From: Fragilariopsis cylindrus CCMP1102
Lineage: Eukaryota > Bacillariophyta > Bacillariophyceae > Bacillariales > Bacillariaceae
Assembly: GCA_900095095.1 (NCBI GenBank)
Contig: FMBT01000012.1
Location: forward strand, 1-64,000
Length of the DNA stretch: 64,000 nucleotides
Direction: 5' to 3'
In this document: piece after piece, positions 34,044 to 45,600 of the stretch
How the letters are laid out: every line of letters begins with the position of its first letter
Position numbering within the stretch: the first letter of the stretch is position 1
Position numbers and translations under genes: made by a program
The notes under the pieces: model-generated
The model's database searches: none
What the model saw: only the letters and a program-made list of their open reading frames with translations
What the model was told of the DNA's origin: nothing

Positions 34044-35781
34044 TGCTTGTCGGAAGTCGGAAGTCGGAAGAACAAAGAACGAAGAATACCGTGATGTGTC
34101 GTCGAATTATTTTGCGTATTGTACTGACAGTAGAGCCACCCTTTGCCTTTCCGTTTGTTTAAGTTTAAAATTAAATGGACCTATATTGATGGAGCTTCGA
34201 TTTATTACATTCCATTGTCATGGTATCGATTTTCTATTTCAATTCTTAATGCACATAACACGATTCAAATACAATTGAAAAATGCCTTTCCAGGGCCAGG
34301 CAGAAACAAATACTGTTGCGACTTGCTAGTGACATGTTAGCTAACAAAGTCACTAACAAGTCACTATACGCGATTGAGGGCGCAAGGTAAATCTAAATTT
34401 TAATTGCCAATTTATTTTTTGCGCCTGCATTCAAGAATTCGCGCAAGAATAAAATTGATTCGATTTTTTATTTATTTTTTTTATCCACGTATGAACGGAA
34501 GATGGTCCAATTGAAAGCAATTGGCAGGACAATTGTCAAAAAATTAAGATGAAGGCTCTTGGAAAGGTCCAGGAAATTAGTGTGAGCAAAGGCATAGTTC
34601 ATACAGTCCACTTTGATAATTTGGGATCCAACAAAGGGGCACACATGTCATAAATAGTGTCATCTAACATAGCGTAATACAGTAGTAGGTGGGATAATCA
34701 TTTGCCAACAATAAGAAAATAAGGGCACAACAGCTTTTAAAGTTCTTCAGGATTTCATTCTTCTTCTTGCCAAGATGGCAGCTATATGAGGACCTGTATG
34801 ACTCCCTATAGCTAGTGAAAAATATGTGCTTACTTTACAAGACACACACTTACTAAATACACTTTCTAGTCAACCAAAGAGCTTGCACTGTTGTGGAAAG
34901 TGCTTCAAATAAATTTGATTATATAATGTCCATGCCTTTTTGTGTACAAGATTTTTCCAACAATGTAAGGACATTAGACATATTGATTCAGCAACCATGT
35001 AGAAAGGAAAAAAGTGGTCAAATACCATTGCTGTTTTTGTTACAACAAGTTAAGTAGTGCTGCATTGATGTGATGGCGGTATTTTACTGCTAGTTGAATA
35101 CTGGTACACAGAGAAAAATTGATGCATACACACCAAGAAAAACACAGAGGTTTGTTCGTGTTGCACCGAAAACGGACATACATGACTTGTCCTCCATCAA
35201 TGGTTCTCCCTGTAGAGCTATGTTACACGGTTTGTGCTTGATTTGAATGCGATCTAAGTCAATCATGCATAGAAATGGAGCTGTGTATTGATTTGTTTGT
35301 CTTGTGTATGTGATACTGTTGAACTGGTTGGCCACTGTATGTACCAGCTGCAGTAATATTCTTTCTCCCATATTCCTCCATCTCATTTTGTAGCAATAAG
35401 GGGATGTATGTGGTAGCTGTTCTCTTTCGGGGTGAAACAATTAAGAACAAAAGAAGAAATACAACTCGAATCTTGGTTTCACATTTTCCAGCAAGTACGT
35501 TCTTCTTGTGTTGACACGTTCGAACGTTAGACCTCTCCTCGATCGACGTGTGTGTGAGAGAATTCACAAACGTATGCTTTTTTCTTTTTTTCTCAACCGA
35601 GATCTTTCTGCCTTTGCTTGAACTTTTAAAATGGACGGTCAGGCTGCCTCAGTGAGAAAAGAAAATCAGAGGCTTTCCATTTTTTTGAATTCAACGGGCT
35701 TTTACCGTTATATATACGTTCAGATACGTAAGTATATTTAGGAACTATTGAATGCGACACTCAAAGCGACATTTAAATTGC

Positions 35782-35855
35782 TACGTACGCGGGTTTTTTC
35801 GGTTGTCTGACTGACACTCGTCCAAGAAAGTAAAACGTTTTTCGACGCGTACGTA
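35782..35855. repeat. Inverted repeat TACGTACGCG / CGCGTACGTA
   Basis: Two perfect 10-base arms (35782-35791 and 35846-35855) separated by 54 bases. They are GC-rich in an AT-rich spacer and lie about 500 bases upstream of the small plastid protein gene. Confidence 0.7.
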
Positions 35856-36042
35856 CTCTTTTTCCAACTTTTTTTCTTTTTTCTTGTGGAAGACCAATTA
35901 TCGCGTATATTACCGCACAAAGATCCACCTGTCAATGAAAATACTTCAGTTGTCTTGATTTCGATCCATTTGGCGCCACACTAACTCATCATCATAAATT
36001 CTTTATTAGAAACTATCAAATAAATTTAATAAATCAAACAAA

Positions 36043-36350
36043 GTAAGCAATCAGAATTCGAATATTATCGAGCATCGTTTGAGATCGAGATCGAGCATGG
36101 TCGATTTACACTATCATTCATCATCATCGTTCGATGATTGGTCTGCCGACACATTAATCAGTTGACGTTGTTATTTGCTTTCGACGAGAATCTTGACGTT
36201 GTCGTTTGTCGTTAACTTTTAAAAATGTCTTTCGACATCAATCTTATACTGATATATTATACTAACTTATCTTGTATCTATCATTTTCTCTCCCTTTCAA
36301 TATATCCTGTACTCCTATTTGCTAAACGAACGACAAAACTTTTTTAACAG
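36043..36350 (+). other. Probable 5' UTR intron
   Basis: The ATG at 36351 is directly preceded by TTTTTTAACAG, a strong acceptor. A GTAAGC donor lies at 36043. Splicing here would put the start codon at the first base of exon 2. Inferred from splice signals only. Confidence 0.4.
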
Positions 36351-36731
36351 ATGCAACTTACTATCTTCGCCCTTACCATCGCATCTGCTGCCGCATTTGC
36401 CCCTGTCATGACTCCTAGTGTGTCTACATCACTTTCACTTTCATACGGTGAATACGATGGACAAATGTGGGACAATGATGCCAAGAAGATCATTTACGGA
36501 AAATTCGACCCTATGTCCCCTCGTGGAGTCATGAACTTCAACCCTTTCGAAACATTCGAAGGAAACTCACCTGATGCATCCGGATACTACCCTGGTGAGT
36601 CTGGTTACAAAGATCCTGCCAGAGGTGATGTTTCATTCGCATCAATGATGGTCGAACGTGCCGAAATCGAAGATCGTCTTGCCAACCCTAAGGCCGGTGA
36701 AGCCCCTGGATGTGCTGGATGCAAGAACTAA
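36351..36731 (+). CDS. Small plastid-targeted protein, strongly biased codons
   Basis: 126 residues. The signal peptide MQLTIFALTIASAAAFAP has an ASAFAP-type cleavage motif, directing import through the ER into a secondary plastid. The mature part starts around SYGEYDGQMWDND and includes IIYGKFDPMSPRGVMNFNPF, YYPGESGYKDPARGDVSFASMM and a C-terminal CAGCKN. No membrane span and no cofactor motif apart from the terminal CxxC. Codon use favours C-ending codons (TTC, TAC, AAC, ATC, GCC) and CGT, unlike every neighbour, which suggests very high expression. I think it is a conserved photosynthesis-associated algal protein but cannot name it. Confidence 0.75.
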   Translation: MQLTIFALTIASAAAFAPVMTPSVSTSLSLSYGEYDGQMWDNDAKKIIYGKFDPMSPRGVMNFNPFETFEGNSPDASGYYPGESGYKDPARGDVSFASMMVERAEIEDRLANPKAGEAPGCAGCKN

Positions 36732-37697
36732 AAAGCTTCTTATTTTTCTTTTCATTTAATAAATAATACATAAAAACATATAGAAAGTTATTTATCAAGA
36801 TCAAACTACTCATTTTTTCTAGACAATACCAGTACAATCATTTCATAATACCGTTCTTGTTAGAAGCTTCTCTCGTATTGGATGGTGTGATGTTCTCGTC
36901 GGTCTCATGTTTTTTCCAATGGACGTTCAGATCAGTAAAAATTCTATTTGAATTTAATCTGGATGCCGACTAGAAATTAAATACCGAGTACATATAAAAT
37001 TTTAAATGAAGTACAGTACTGATTGACAGAGAACACAACATCAGCAAGAGATGCCATAACGATGGCACCATCACATTCAGCATTAGCACAACAAACAGTA
37101 TATCAAAAACTCAACACAACAACAAAAAGACTACCGATATGCTGAAATGGCTGCACGGCGTTTTACAAAACTAAAAAAAAACTTGAAGTAGACTAGAAAA
37201 ATTAAAGATATCGACCTATTCAATAACATTAAACCATGTACATGATAAGGCGGTACAGCTTAATACTATAACAACTAAAAATTCACTAATATCGTTAACC
37301 GCCATCGCCATCGTCATCGTCGTCTTCATCTAGCATCGAGTTCCAATCTTCATCGCTGACAAAAGCAATTGGTTTCTCATGACTTTTTTTGTTCTCATAA
37401 TTGCTTGATGCTTATGACGTTTAGTTTATCTGTGCGCACGCACAATCAAGGATCCGTACTTTCGCGCTAATTCAGGACTGAATGGATCTCAGTCACGGGA
37501 CTTCTCGACTTGTCATTCTTTTTAAGCCAACTTTTCTACTGTACATTCCTTCCTCTCGATCTCTTATTGTTTTATGTACTTCTGTAGATCCCTTATGGCA
37601 AGGCAGAGAGAACGAGACAGATAGATAGAGAGATAGAGAGCAACTTTTTATTAAGTTCTACCCACCTGGCCGTCTAAAAAGAAAGAAGAAGACGAAG
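36732..37697. other. Intergenic, no gene called
   Basis: Nearly 1 kb, AT-rich. On the minus strand, 37298-37410 reads as an acidic tail (AFVSDEDWNSMLDEDDDDDG, then a stop), but no upstream exon can be joined, so it is not called. Confidence 0.5.
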
Positions 37698-39629
37698 ATG
37701 ACAACCGAAGAAAACGACTCAATGGAACAAGAATCACGGCGACGAATCGTCAAAGCTCGATGGGCCATCCTTCGCAATGCTCTGTTAAATCGTGACGGTG
37801 ATGGTTCGTCTTCAACAATAATAAACTCGTCATCACAAAGTAGTGAACAAACAGAGCAACACTCCATCCATCGCTTTAAGGGGTACAATCTTTTGAATGG
37901 AAAACCAGTAGTCGTCGATTCACAACTACTAAGTCCAATCGAATCGTCGTTGTGTAAATATCAATGGAATTCATATCAAAGTTTGGAAGAAAATATAAAC
38001 AGATTAGAAATTTCTATTTTAGCATTGTCGGCTTGTTTCCCAAAGGGAAAATGTATTCGAGTTATTATCTCGTCGTCAGAAGTAAAAGTAGATAATAATT
38101 CAGCATCTTGGTTGACATCATTACAAAAAAGATGCCAACCTTCTGTTCGTATTTTGAATATCAATGAAGAAGAAGAAGATGCTAAAGAGCAAAAATCGGA
38201 CGACTCGTTATCGTCAACAAATAATGATACTATTAAATCTACCTCGACGAGAACAACGACGACGACGACGACAACAACTCTACTCATCCAGGAAACCTCA
38301 ACTTCGACCAACTACAAGACGCTTATGTATGACTTGCATTCGAACGACGACGACAAAACCAAAACCAACAACAATAACAATAAGAACTGCGACAATCCTT
38401 CATCGCTCATAAATACACAACAGGATGGCTACCTTCCTTCTTCGTGTTTTCGCTTTATTTGGACTAGAGAGCCCAAAGAAAAACGACTCACCCTTGATGA
38501 TTTGGTTAGTCATCGCAAAAACAAAGGTGTCGACAATACAGGCAATATTTGCGTATGGGATTCGGAAAAGACATTAGCATATCTATTGTACAATCATTTC
38601 GATGATTTCTTTACTATGACTACTACTACTACAGGAGCAATAATATGTAATAATAATTATGATAATCTGAACACCATTGTTTGCTCCTGTCACGATGACA
38701 ACGACAACGATGATTATGACGATACGGAATATGACTATAACAAAGATGAAAAAGTCGAGACATCTCTGGAGAACAATGATCGTCATCGCCACTCGGAGGT
38801 TCGAATTATGGAGCTTGGAACTGGCATGGCCGGCCTTTCTGCGGTAGCGCTTGGATTCCGTATAGAAATACGACAACAACAACAACAATATAGTCAGCCA
38901 GATAATGAATGCGGTGACGACGACGAAACCAACAAAGACAATCACGAGAACAAGAAAACTAAGAAGCCAGTGCAAATTCTGTTGACGGATGGCAATCCGG
39001 ACGGAGTTAAGAACAATACGATCAATCAATATCTGACGAGATTGAATTCAAATCATAATCTTAATATAAAATGCGATATCCTCTTGTGGACAACAGATTG
39101 TAGTAGTAACGATAGTAATGGCGATGATGGGGACCAAGACGTGATATTGGTTTCTGACTGCGTTCACTTTCAAAAATTTCACGCTGCTCTCGCAATTACT
39201 ACATTTAGATGCCTACGTGTAGGAGGAACTGCCATATTTTGTCAACCAACTCGAGGACCGTCCCTTGATAATTTTTTAAAACTATTGTCAACAGCAACGG
39301 AGCAACCGGAACAACAAAAAATCTCTATGTCGTCACCTATTATCCAATCGAACAATAATAATAATAATGATAATAGCACTACTAAAAAGAAGAGAAAGAA
39401 TTCTCCGTTGATGCGTATTTCCTGGTTGTCACATCCGATCATAGAACAAAAACACCAAGAAGCGTGTTCAAAACACAAAGACGTCTATGAAGAGAACCTG
39501 CACAAGCCCAAAATATTGGTGATAACCAAGTTACGTGACATGATAGAAGAAGATCGATTACTATTTATTGCTTATCAACAACGGTACAGTCCCGACAAAC
39601 CAACCGTCGTGCATGCAGTAGAAGGTTAA
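37698..39629 (+). CDS. Calmodulin-lysine N-methyltransferase-like protein
   Basis: 643 codons in one frame. The core resembles CAMKMT, a seven-beta-strand methyltransferase that trimethylates calmodulin. Motifs are ICVWDSEKTLAYLL, RIMELGTGMAGLSAVALGF (SAM motif I), VQILLTDGNPDGVKNNTINQY (motif II, highly characteristic), DVILVSDCVHFQKFHAALA (DxxLxxDC) and VGGTAIFCQPTRGPSLDNFL. Long low-complexity insertions of Asn, Asp, Thr and Gln separate the conserved blocks and account for a size about twice the animal enzyme. The N-terminal half before the core includes KARWAILRNALL, seen in that family. There are no frame breaks. Cytosolic or nuclear, with no signal peptide. Confidence 0.72.
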   Translation: MTTEENDSMEQESRRRIVKARWAILRNALLNRDGDGSSSTIINSSSQSSEQTEQHSIHRFKGYNLLNGKPVVVDSQLLSPIESSLCKYQWNSYQSLEENINRLEISILALSACFPKGKCIRVIISSSEVKVDNNSASWLTSLQKRCQPSVRILNINEEEEDAKEQKSDDSLSSTNNDTIKSTSTRTTTTTTTTTLLIQETSTSTNYKTLMYDLHSNDDDKTKTNNNNNKNCDNPSSLINTQQDGYLPSSCFRFIWTREPKEKRLTLDDLVSHRKNKGVDNTGNICVWDSEKTLAYLLYNHFDDFFTMTTTTTGAIICNNNYDNLNTIVCSCHDDNDNDDYDDTEYDYNKDEKVETSLENNDRHRHSEVRIMELGTGMAGLSAVALGFRIEIRQQQQQYSQPDNECGDDDETNKDNHENKKTKKPVQILLTDGNPDGVKNNTINQYLTRLNSNHNLNIKCDILLWTTDCSSNDSNGDDGDQDVILVSDCVHFQKFHAALAITTFRCLRVGGTAIFCQPTRGPSLDNFLKLLSTATEQPEQQKISMSSPIIQSNNNNNNDNSTTKKKRKNSPLMRISWLSHPIIEQKHQEACSKHKDVYEENLHKPKILVITKLRDMIEEDRLLFIAYQQRYSPDKPTVVHAVEG

Positions 39630-40038
39630 GAACATATAGTTCGTATGTTATGACTTATTCCGCTCTTCTCTAGCTATCTAGTTTTAGTGTTTACTAGGAG
39701 CTCTCAATCTGTCTACAACATATCTCTCGGTAGAGACTCTCGGTAGAGAATCTATTAGCTAGTATTACTATCATTTTAGGAAAAGTATCAGATTTCGATT
39801 TGAAGATAGAAGTAAACAAAGTCAAAGTAGACAAACACATGTATATTTATAGTACCGGTATGAATATCAAATAAAAAGGTAAGTACTATAGTATCCTGTA
39901 TAAGTCAAAGTGAAATTTCACATCCTTTGGTTTTTGTTTTATAATATTCTTGCATAAATTATTAGTATGTATCTATGATATTTTTTGTTGATAACGAACA
40001 CGAGAGCGTCATCATAGCACTATATTATTTCGATTAAT
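39630..40038. other. Convergent intergenic region
   Basis: About 400 bases between two converging genes. Contains a short CTCTCGGTAGAGA repeat, twice near 39725-39750, able to form small hairpins. Nothing else recognised. Confidence 0.5.
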
Positions 40039-41797
40039 TTAATCGTCGTCTTTGTCTGGGTACTGCTTATTTCCCTCCATGATGACTTTCATCGTTACGC
40101 CTATTCCTTCTCTAGTCCAACGTTTGCGGTTCCTTTCAACCATTGCTGCAAAAACTCCACCCCTTGTATCACCAAAGGCGCCAGTATCATCCAACATACG
40201 GGCCAATGGTAAGAGATAAAAATCTAAGAATCCGATTTGATTGTTGAACCAACCATTCATTGGGTCGTCACCTTTCTCTTCGATGAAAGCCTTCCGTAAC
40301 TCCAAGTATAAGCAATCACTCCATTTGGCCATTTGCTCGAAGCCCTGAAGATTATGTGCCACGTCTGCTGATTTGATAATCGTTTCCATAATGACGGATT
40401 CACGCATATCATCAATCTCCTCGGGAGGAGGGAGTTCATACATTGATAGAATACTAACATCATCGGATGACGCAGAGCACCTTTTGTTTGCATCGTACGT
40501 TTCGATAGATGCTCCAGACAAGTCCATAGTCCTACGAAAACCAAGTCGTTTATTCCGAGGAGGAGTTATTGCTGAGGTGTTTGTTCCGACCTGTGAAAGT
40601 CGACGATGAAACTTCAAAGCTTTTCCTGACAAGTTGGCTTCAGGATCCTCTGATGATGTGTCACTCCCGTTCTCTTTTTTCTTCATCCTATGTGACTCCC
40701 TTTTTCGACCGTTGCTATCATCTTCATCTTGGGACGCAAGGGACTCAAGGGATACACTTGAATCGTCTTGTTGTTCAGATTTAATTTTCATTTCATCAAG
40801 AATTACCTCAGCGCTATCAGAGTTCGATTTACGCTTTTGAACTTCCTTCATCACCTTCCGCTCAACTGTTTCGTAGGGGTCACCAAATGCCTCCTTCCAT
40901 TTCGTCTTACCCAATTGTGTCCGCTCTGGAGATGCAATATCTGTGGTCAAAACCTTCGTTCGTTTGTTCGGTTGTGAGTGTAATTGTATTCGAAAAGATT
41001 AATAGATTCAAGTTTAGAGGATACGAATTCAATACAATAAGATGCAAAAAATATCCGCATATGAAATCTGCGGTAGTCGGACCGTTCAGAGAAAATAAAA
41101 GGTAACGTACCATATTCACACAGGCCATACGAAATCTGCGGTAGTCGGACCGTTCAGGGAAAATAATACTACGAAACTTGCCATATTTCTTATTGAGTAG
41201 TTTAGAAAATCCAATAAATAGTGATTCATTCTCCGCAATAGATTGATCATTATACTTAATGGCAAGCTCTTCATCTTCCAATGCTAACTGACGATTAGGA
41301 ATACCACGATGATCAACATCATGGATTAATGCCGAAAATAGCATAGCAAATTGCATCAATGGGTCATCACGAAACCCATAGGTATGAACAGGCTTTTCAT
41401 CGGGGTACACGTGGACAATCATATCAACTAATTTGTTCGCTGAGATAGTAACATGATAACAATGTTTGAAGTTATGGTAGGGAACATCATTGTACCCCAC
41501 AAGGATCGTTGTAACATACTCCTTAATCTCATTAATTGCCTCATCGTCTAATTGTTCAGGCCATAAATCATTATTGATCAACATCGACCGACAAATCGTA
41601 GTCGTACTAAGGTCGGGAAACATCCCCCGAGGTTGGATCCATGCAACAATCCGAATCAATAGTAAAGCCGTAATCCTAGTTGCAGTCTCATCGACATCAT
41701 CTGATGGAGCCGTTGCTGGGTCATTCGACAAGCCAGTATCACGCCAATCTTGACTTGTTATTCCCAAGGCAATCCCAATATAACGATTTATAGGCAT
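40039..41797 (-). CDS. 3',5'-cyclic-nucleotide phosphodiesterase
   Basis: A class I cyclic nucleotide phosphodiesterase catalytic domain. Exon 1 has VPYHNFKHCYHVTISANKLV (metal His), MLFSALIHDVDHRGIPN (HD pair), AIKYNDQSIAENESL and YRRFRMACVNMV. The intron at 40954-41110 (ATG|GTACGT ... AACGAAG|GTT) joins NM to VLTTDIASPERTQLGKTKWKE. Exon 2 has a Ser/Glu/Lys-rich insert of about 120 residues. It then has IIKSADVAHNLQGFEQMAKW (last metal Asp) and NQIGFLDFYLLPLARML. All metal ligands are present, so it should hydrolyse cAMP or cGMP. The open frame begins only about 70 residues before the domain, so no membrane or cyclase domain is visible; upstream exons may be missed. Confidence 0.88.
41059..41170. 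repeat. Exon fragment duplicated into adjacent intron
   Basis: A block GAAATCTGCGGTAGTCGGACCGTTCAG plus GAAAATAA occurs at about 41062-41100, inside the phosphodiesterase intron, and again at 41128-41167, in exon 1. The two copies differ by very few bases, period about 65. Confidence 0.85.
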
Positions 41798-42679
41798 TAT
41801 AATATTAACAAGTAGCTATTCCTTTTATATTCAATATATGGTACTAATGATTTCGAAGTATTCTATCAAAAATCTTTCCTTGCGGCATGTATCGACAGAA
41901 AATCAAGTCAACTATGAAATGGGAAAATACTATGGAGTAACAAAACTTATCTTTTTACCTTCCACTCTTTTTGCAGTGTATTAGAAATGAAAAGCGAACT
42001 TCTCTTAGTCTTCGGTTGGTATTACTGCTTTTGAGCAAGTAACTTATATCATTTCACAAGTACGCTCGCAATAACGACATACAGTACTGTACGCGGAGCG
42101 AAGTGGAAGCAGGACCATCGAAGAACACCATAAGAAAAGGCTGAAGATGCAGTGACATTTAAGAAGTTTTGATGAGAAGGTCATTTTACATGTCCGTGAC
42201 GGCGGTCACTACTAACTTTAGTACTTAGTAGGGCCTAGTAGAACAACAGACGATATTATTATGTACTTGATTCTACATTTCGCTAGCCTGGCTAGTGCGC
42301 TATTTTCGTGTGAAGCTAAGTACTTTCAATAAAACGGCCTATAAAGCGGAAACGCGTTCATGTTTTCAAAATACATAGAAGAAACTATTTTTTGTTTTTA
42401 AATAAAAGAAAAAACACATAATATTTGAATCAAACTAGTCCGGTCACTTTTTTGAAGCAGTCCCAGCAAATTTAAATACCGTGACTAACCGTTGTAAATT
42501 AAGAACAAATACAAATAATAAATTAAATCTTTTTTCACACCACATACCTCATCATCACAAACACATTAATAGACTAGTATAGCATACAAAACAGAATAGA
42601 ACGCCCAATCGCAATAGAAATTGCAATCAGTTAACACTACTTTTAGCCATCGCCTTCACCCACAATCGATCCTGGGATC
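41798..42679. other. Intergenic, no gene seen
   Basis: Upstream region of the phosphodiesterase and left flank of the transposase-like element. I looked for terminal inverted repeats matching sequence past 46.86 kb and found none by eye. Confidence 0.5.
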
Positions 42680-45600
42680 ATGGAAAATCGAAATCCAAAC
42701 ACATACCGGTATTTTCCTCCAAATCATCGACAACAATCATTCCCACCACCGCGTATACCACCGTACTTTCCACCAATACAACAACAGCAACAGCAACAAC
42801 AACAACAACAACCCCACAAGCACAAGCACAAGGACCATATTCTACTGCTACAAGCTCGCATAGAACTAATGTATTTCTACCTCCTCCTTCATACCGGCGA
42901 CAATTCAATCCGTATCATCATCTACAACATAATCGATTGCCTCCATCCCATCCAGTATATCCTATTCCAACTCCAAAACCACCAAACGAAGGAACAGATC
43001 TATTGAAAATTATGGTAGAATCGATGAAATGGACTGCCTCAAGTATACCAGGTCCATTATATGATTATATTGAAAAAGAAGGAAGCAACAAGGAGAAAGG
43101 TTGGTTACGAGAGATGGCAGGTATATCAACATCAAGAAGAGGCAATAAAGAAACAATGGTTTACTATGACTTACTTTTGAGATGTGCTCCCGAAAAACAC
43201 TTAGAATTAAGATAAACCTACACTTCTATCATGCATTTGATATGAATGCAGAATCACTCCGGTATGCGAGAAATAATAGTACTAAGAGAAATATAGATGT
43301 GACGCCAACATCAATTTTAAAGAGAAGAAGATATAGCCAACCAACATCAACATTAACAACACCAACACCAACATCAACAACACCAACAACAGCAAGTCGT
43401 GTTAGTTTATCACCAAATAATTCAGCTTCGAAACACATTTCATTTGAATATGCAGCAAGCACACAACAAAATAGACATACCATGAAAACACCAAAACCAA
43501 TAACCAACACAATATCACAGTTTGATGAAGCTCTCAAACAAAAAACTAGTCTGATACCGGACAGAGAAGAAAATGTACTGGTGATATTAAAAAAGGGTTG
43601 AAAGTAGTGTATTCGAATTGGAATGGACCACGATTTGATACGGAAGCATTAGTGAGAATGATTGCACCAAAATCAGTACAGATATTACGAAATCAACGAG
43701 TTGAAAGCTAGAAAAGAATAATGACTTACTAGTAAACCTTCAAGCCGCATCAAAAAGAGATATAATGGCAATCGACAGGCACAGAACTATTTTGCAGCAG
43801 GTATTGCAATGACACCTAACTGTTCTGTGAATAGCGCAGAGACCTTTATTGCTTTTTCTAGACAGAGTCTTTTCTATCAATTTGGATTCGATGCATCAGC
43901 AACTGATATAGCGAGAAGCTCCCCATCAAGTACAACAGTGTCGAATTCTCTTGCAAATTTAGCTGCCAGTTGTCTCAATCAGCGATTAAAGCAAATGAAA
44001 GATGCAAAGCATGTATTTCTAACATGTGACAAAGGCCATCGAGCAGGTGTAGATCATTTTGCTAAAGTGATATCATGGTATGACCGAAAGAAAACTCAAA
44101 CCGAATACTTCACACTTGATATGGATCCTGCCGGCAATAGTGATAAAGAATGTGCACATGCTGTCAAGTATTCGATGGATCAAAAGGAAGTCGGACATAA
44201 ACTGTCCGGACAAACAACAGATAATGGGGGGGTGCAACGTTAGAAAGTTTCGGTAAAGAGTTGAATGTACAAGAGATTACAAATCAAGACTATTATTCTA
44301 TTGCAAATTGCACTCTACATGACTTATCTTTGGGTGTATCTGTACCGGTAGAGAAACTTTTTGGACTGGGTGGGGTAGGCAAAAATAATTTCATGCAGAT
44401 GCTGCATTCTATATTTGATTTACAGAAATTTTACGGTGGTGGTGAGGTATGGAAGCATGTTATGAGAACTGAGATGGATACATGCAACATGGAGAATGAA
44501 GACGTACCAAGAAATTTACACAGCCTGTTACGACAAGATGGTGGTGGCTAAGCATATCATGCCATTTGCCATTACATACTGGAATGTATATAAGAAATAG
44601 CACAATCAACAGTAAATGCATATGTGAGTTCATCATATGGTAATATTGTAGCATCAAGCATCGATGCACTAATGAAAGAAGAATTATTCAAGGGACATAC
44701 CATATTTGTTCGATGTTATACTAATTTTTAATCAACCCTCACTTTGATTTCCTACAAAGCAAAGGGTGTCGATCAAAGGCAGCCGGATTCAATTCTGAAG
44801 CACTCCTTGTTCGAATGTTTTTGATCTACCAAGACTTCGATTCCGTGTTGGAGAAGGATGGAAACTCAGTCCTGAATTTGACTTATTCAATCAACATTTG
44901 GTGGCAGATCGAGAGCCAACAGTCAAAGAAGCAAGACAAAAGGAATATGATGATGAGAAGAGACGGCTGAAAGGACCAAAAGACTACATCAAACGAATGA
45001 AAACAGCAGATAAATTGAAGAAATCAATATCAAAAGAGCTGAAGAATACAGAAAATACACAAAAGGAGATCGATACTATCATACAAACAAAACCATCATC
45101 TTACTGGATGTCATTATCAGAGATAAGAAGTAAACCCACTCTCGAAGCCATCATAGCGCTGTTTCGACTGTCAACCGAACAGATAATAGATGAAGTGACA
45201 AGCAAAAAAAGGAATATGAGAATTTCAGAGAAAAAAATAGTGATTGCAGATATAGAGCCAGTCGACAAGGATGGATTTGATCGACATCATACTGACAATG
45301 CAACGCGGATTATGAAACTTGAACTACAGCTAGAGGAAATTAATTTAGGATTGAAGCAGACATTATTTGAATTGTTTCAGTTAGCACTTACCGAAGATAA
45401 AACAAACAAGGATCTAATGAAAGTACCGCTCAAAGATCTCTTTCAACAGGAGACGTTAGAGGGAATCGACATTACAAACGATACAGTCGAGGATGAGATG
45501 GGCGAGTTAGAAACAGAAATATCAAATATTGAATCGTTCATAGAAAAACAAGAGCTAGAAATACAAAATAGGAATCCTTTGCCAGAAGACGGAATGATCA

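Larger units (their letters stand above)
34044..36350. other. Long intergenic region, 2.3 kb
   Basis: No gene is supported. The minus-strand frames at 35090-35567 and 35738-35935 lack any family feature. The region holds an inverted repeat at 35782-35855 and, nearest the next gene, a probable 5' UTR intron. Confidence 0.55.

Noticed and set aside
37298-37410. Acidic C-terminus-like frame on the minus strand (AFVSDEDWNSMLDEDDDDDG)
   Set aside because: It looks like a protein tail, but there is no upstream exon with a usable splice acceptor before the next gene begins at 37698, so I cannot support a gene.
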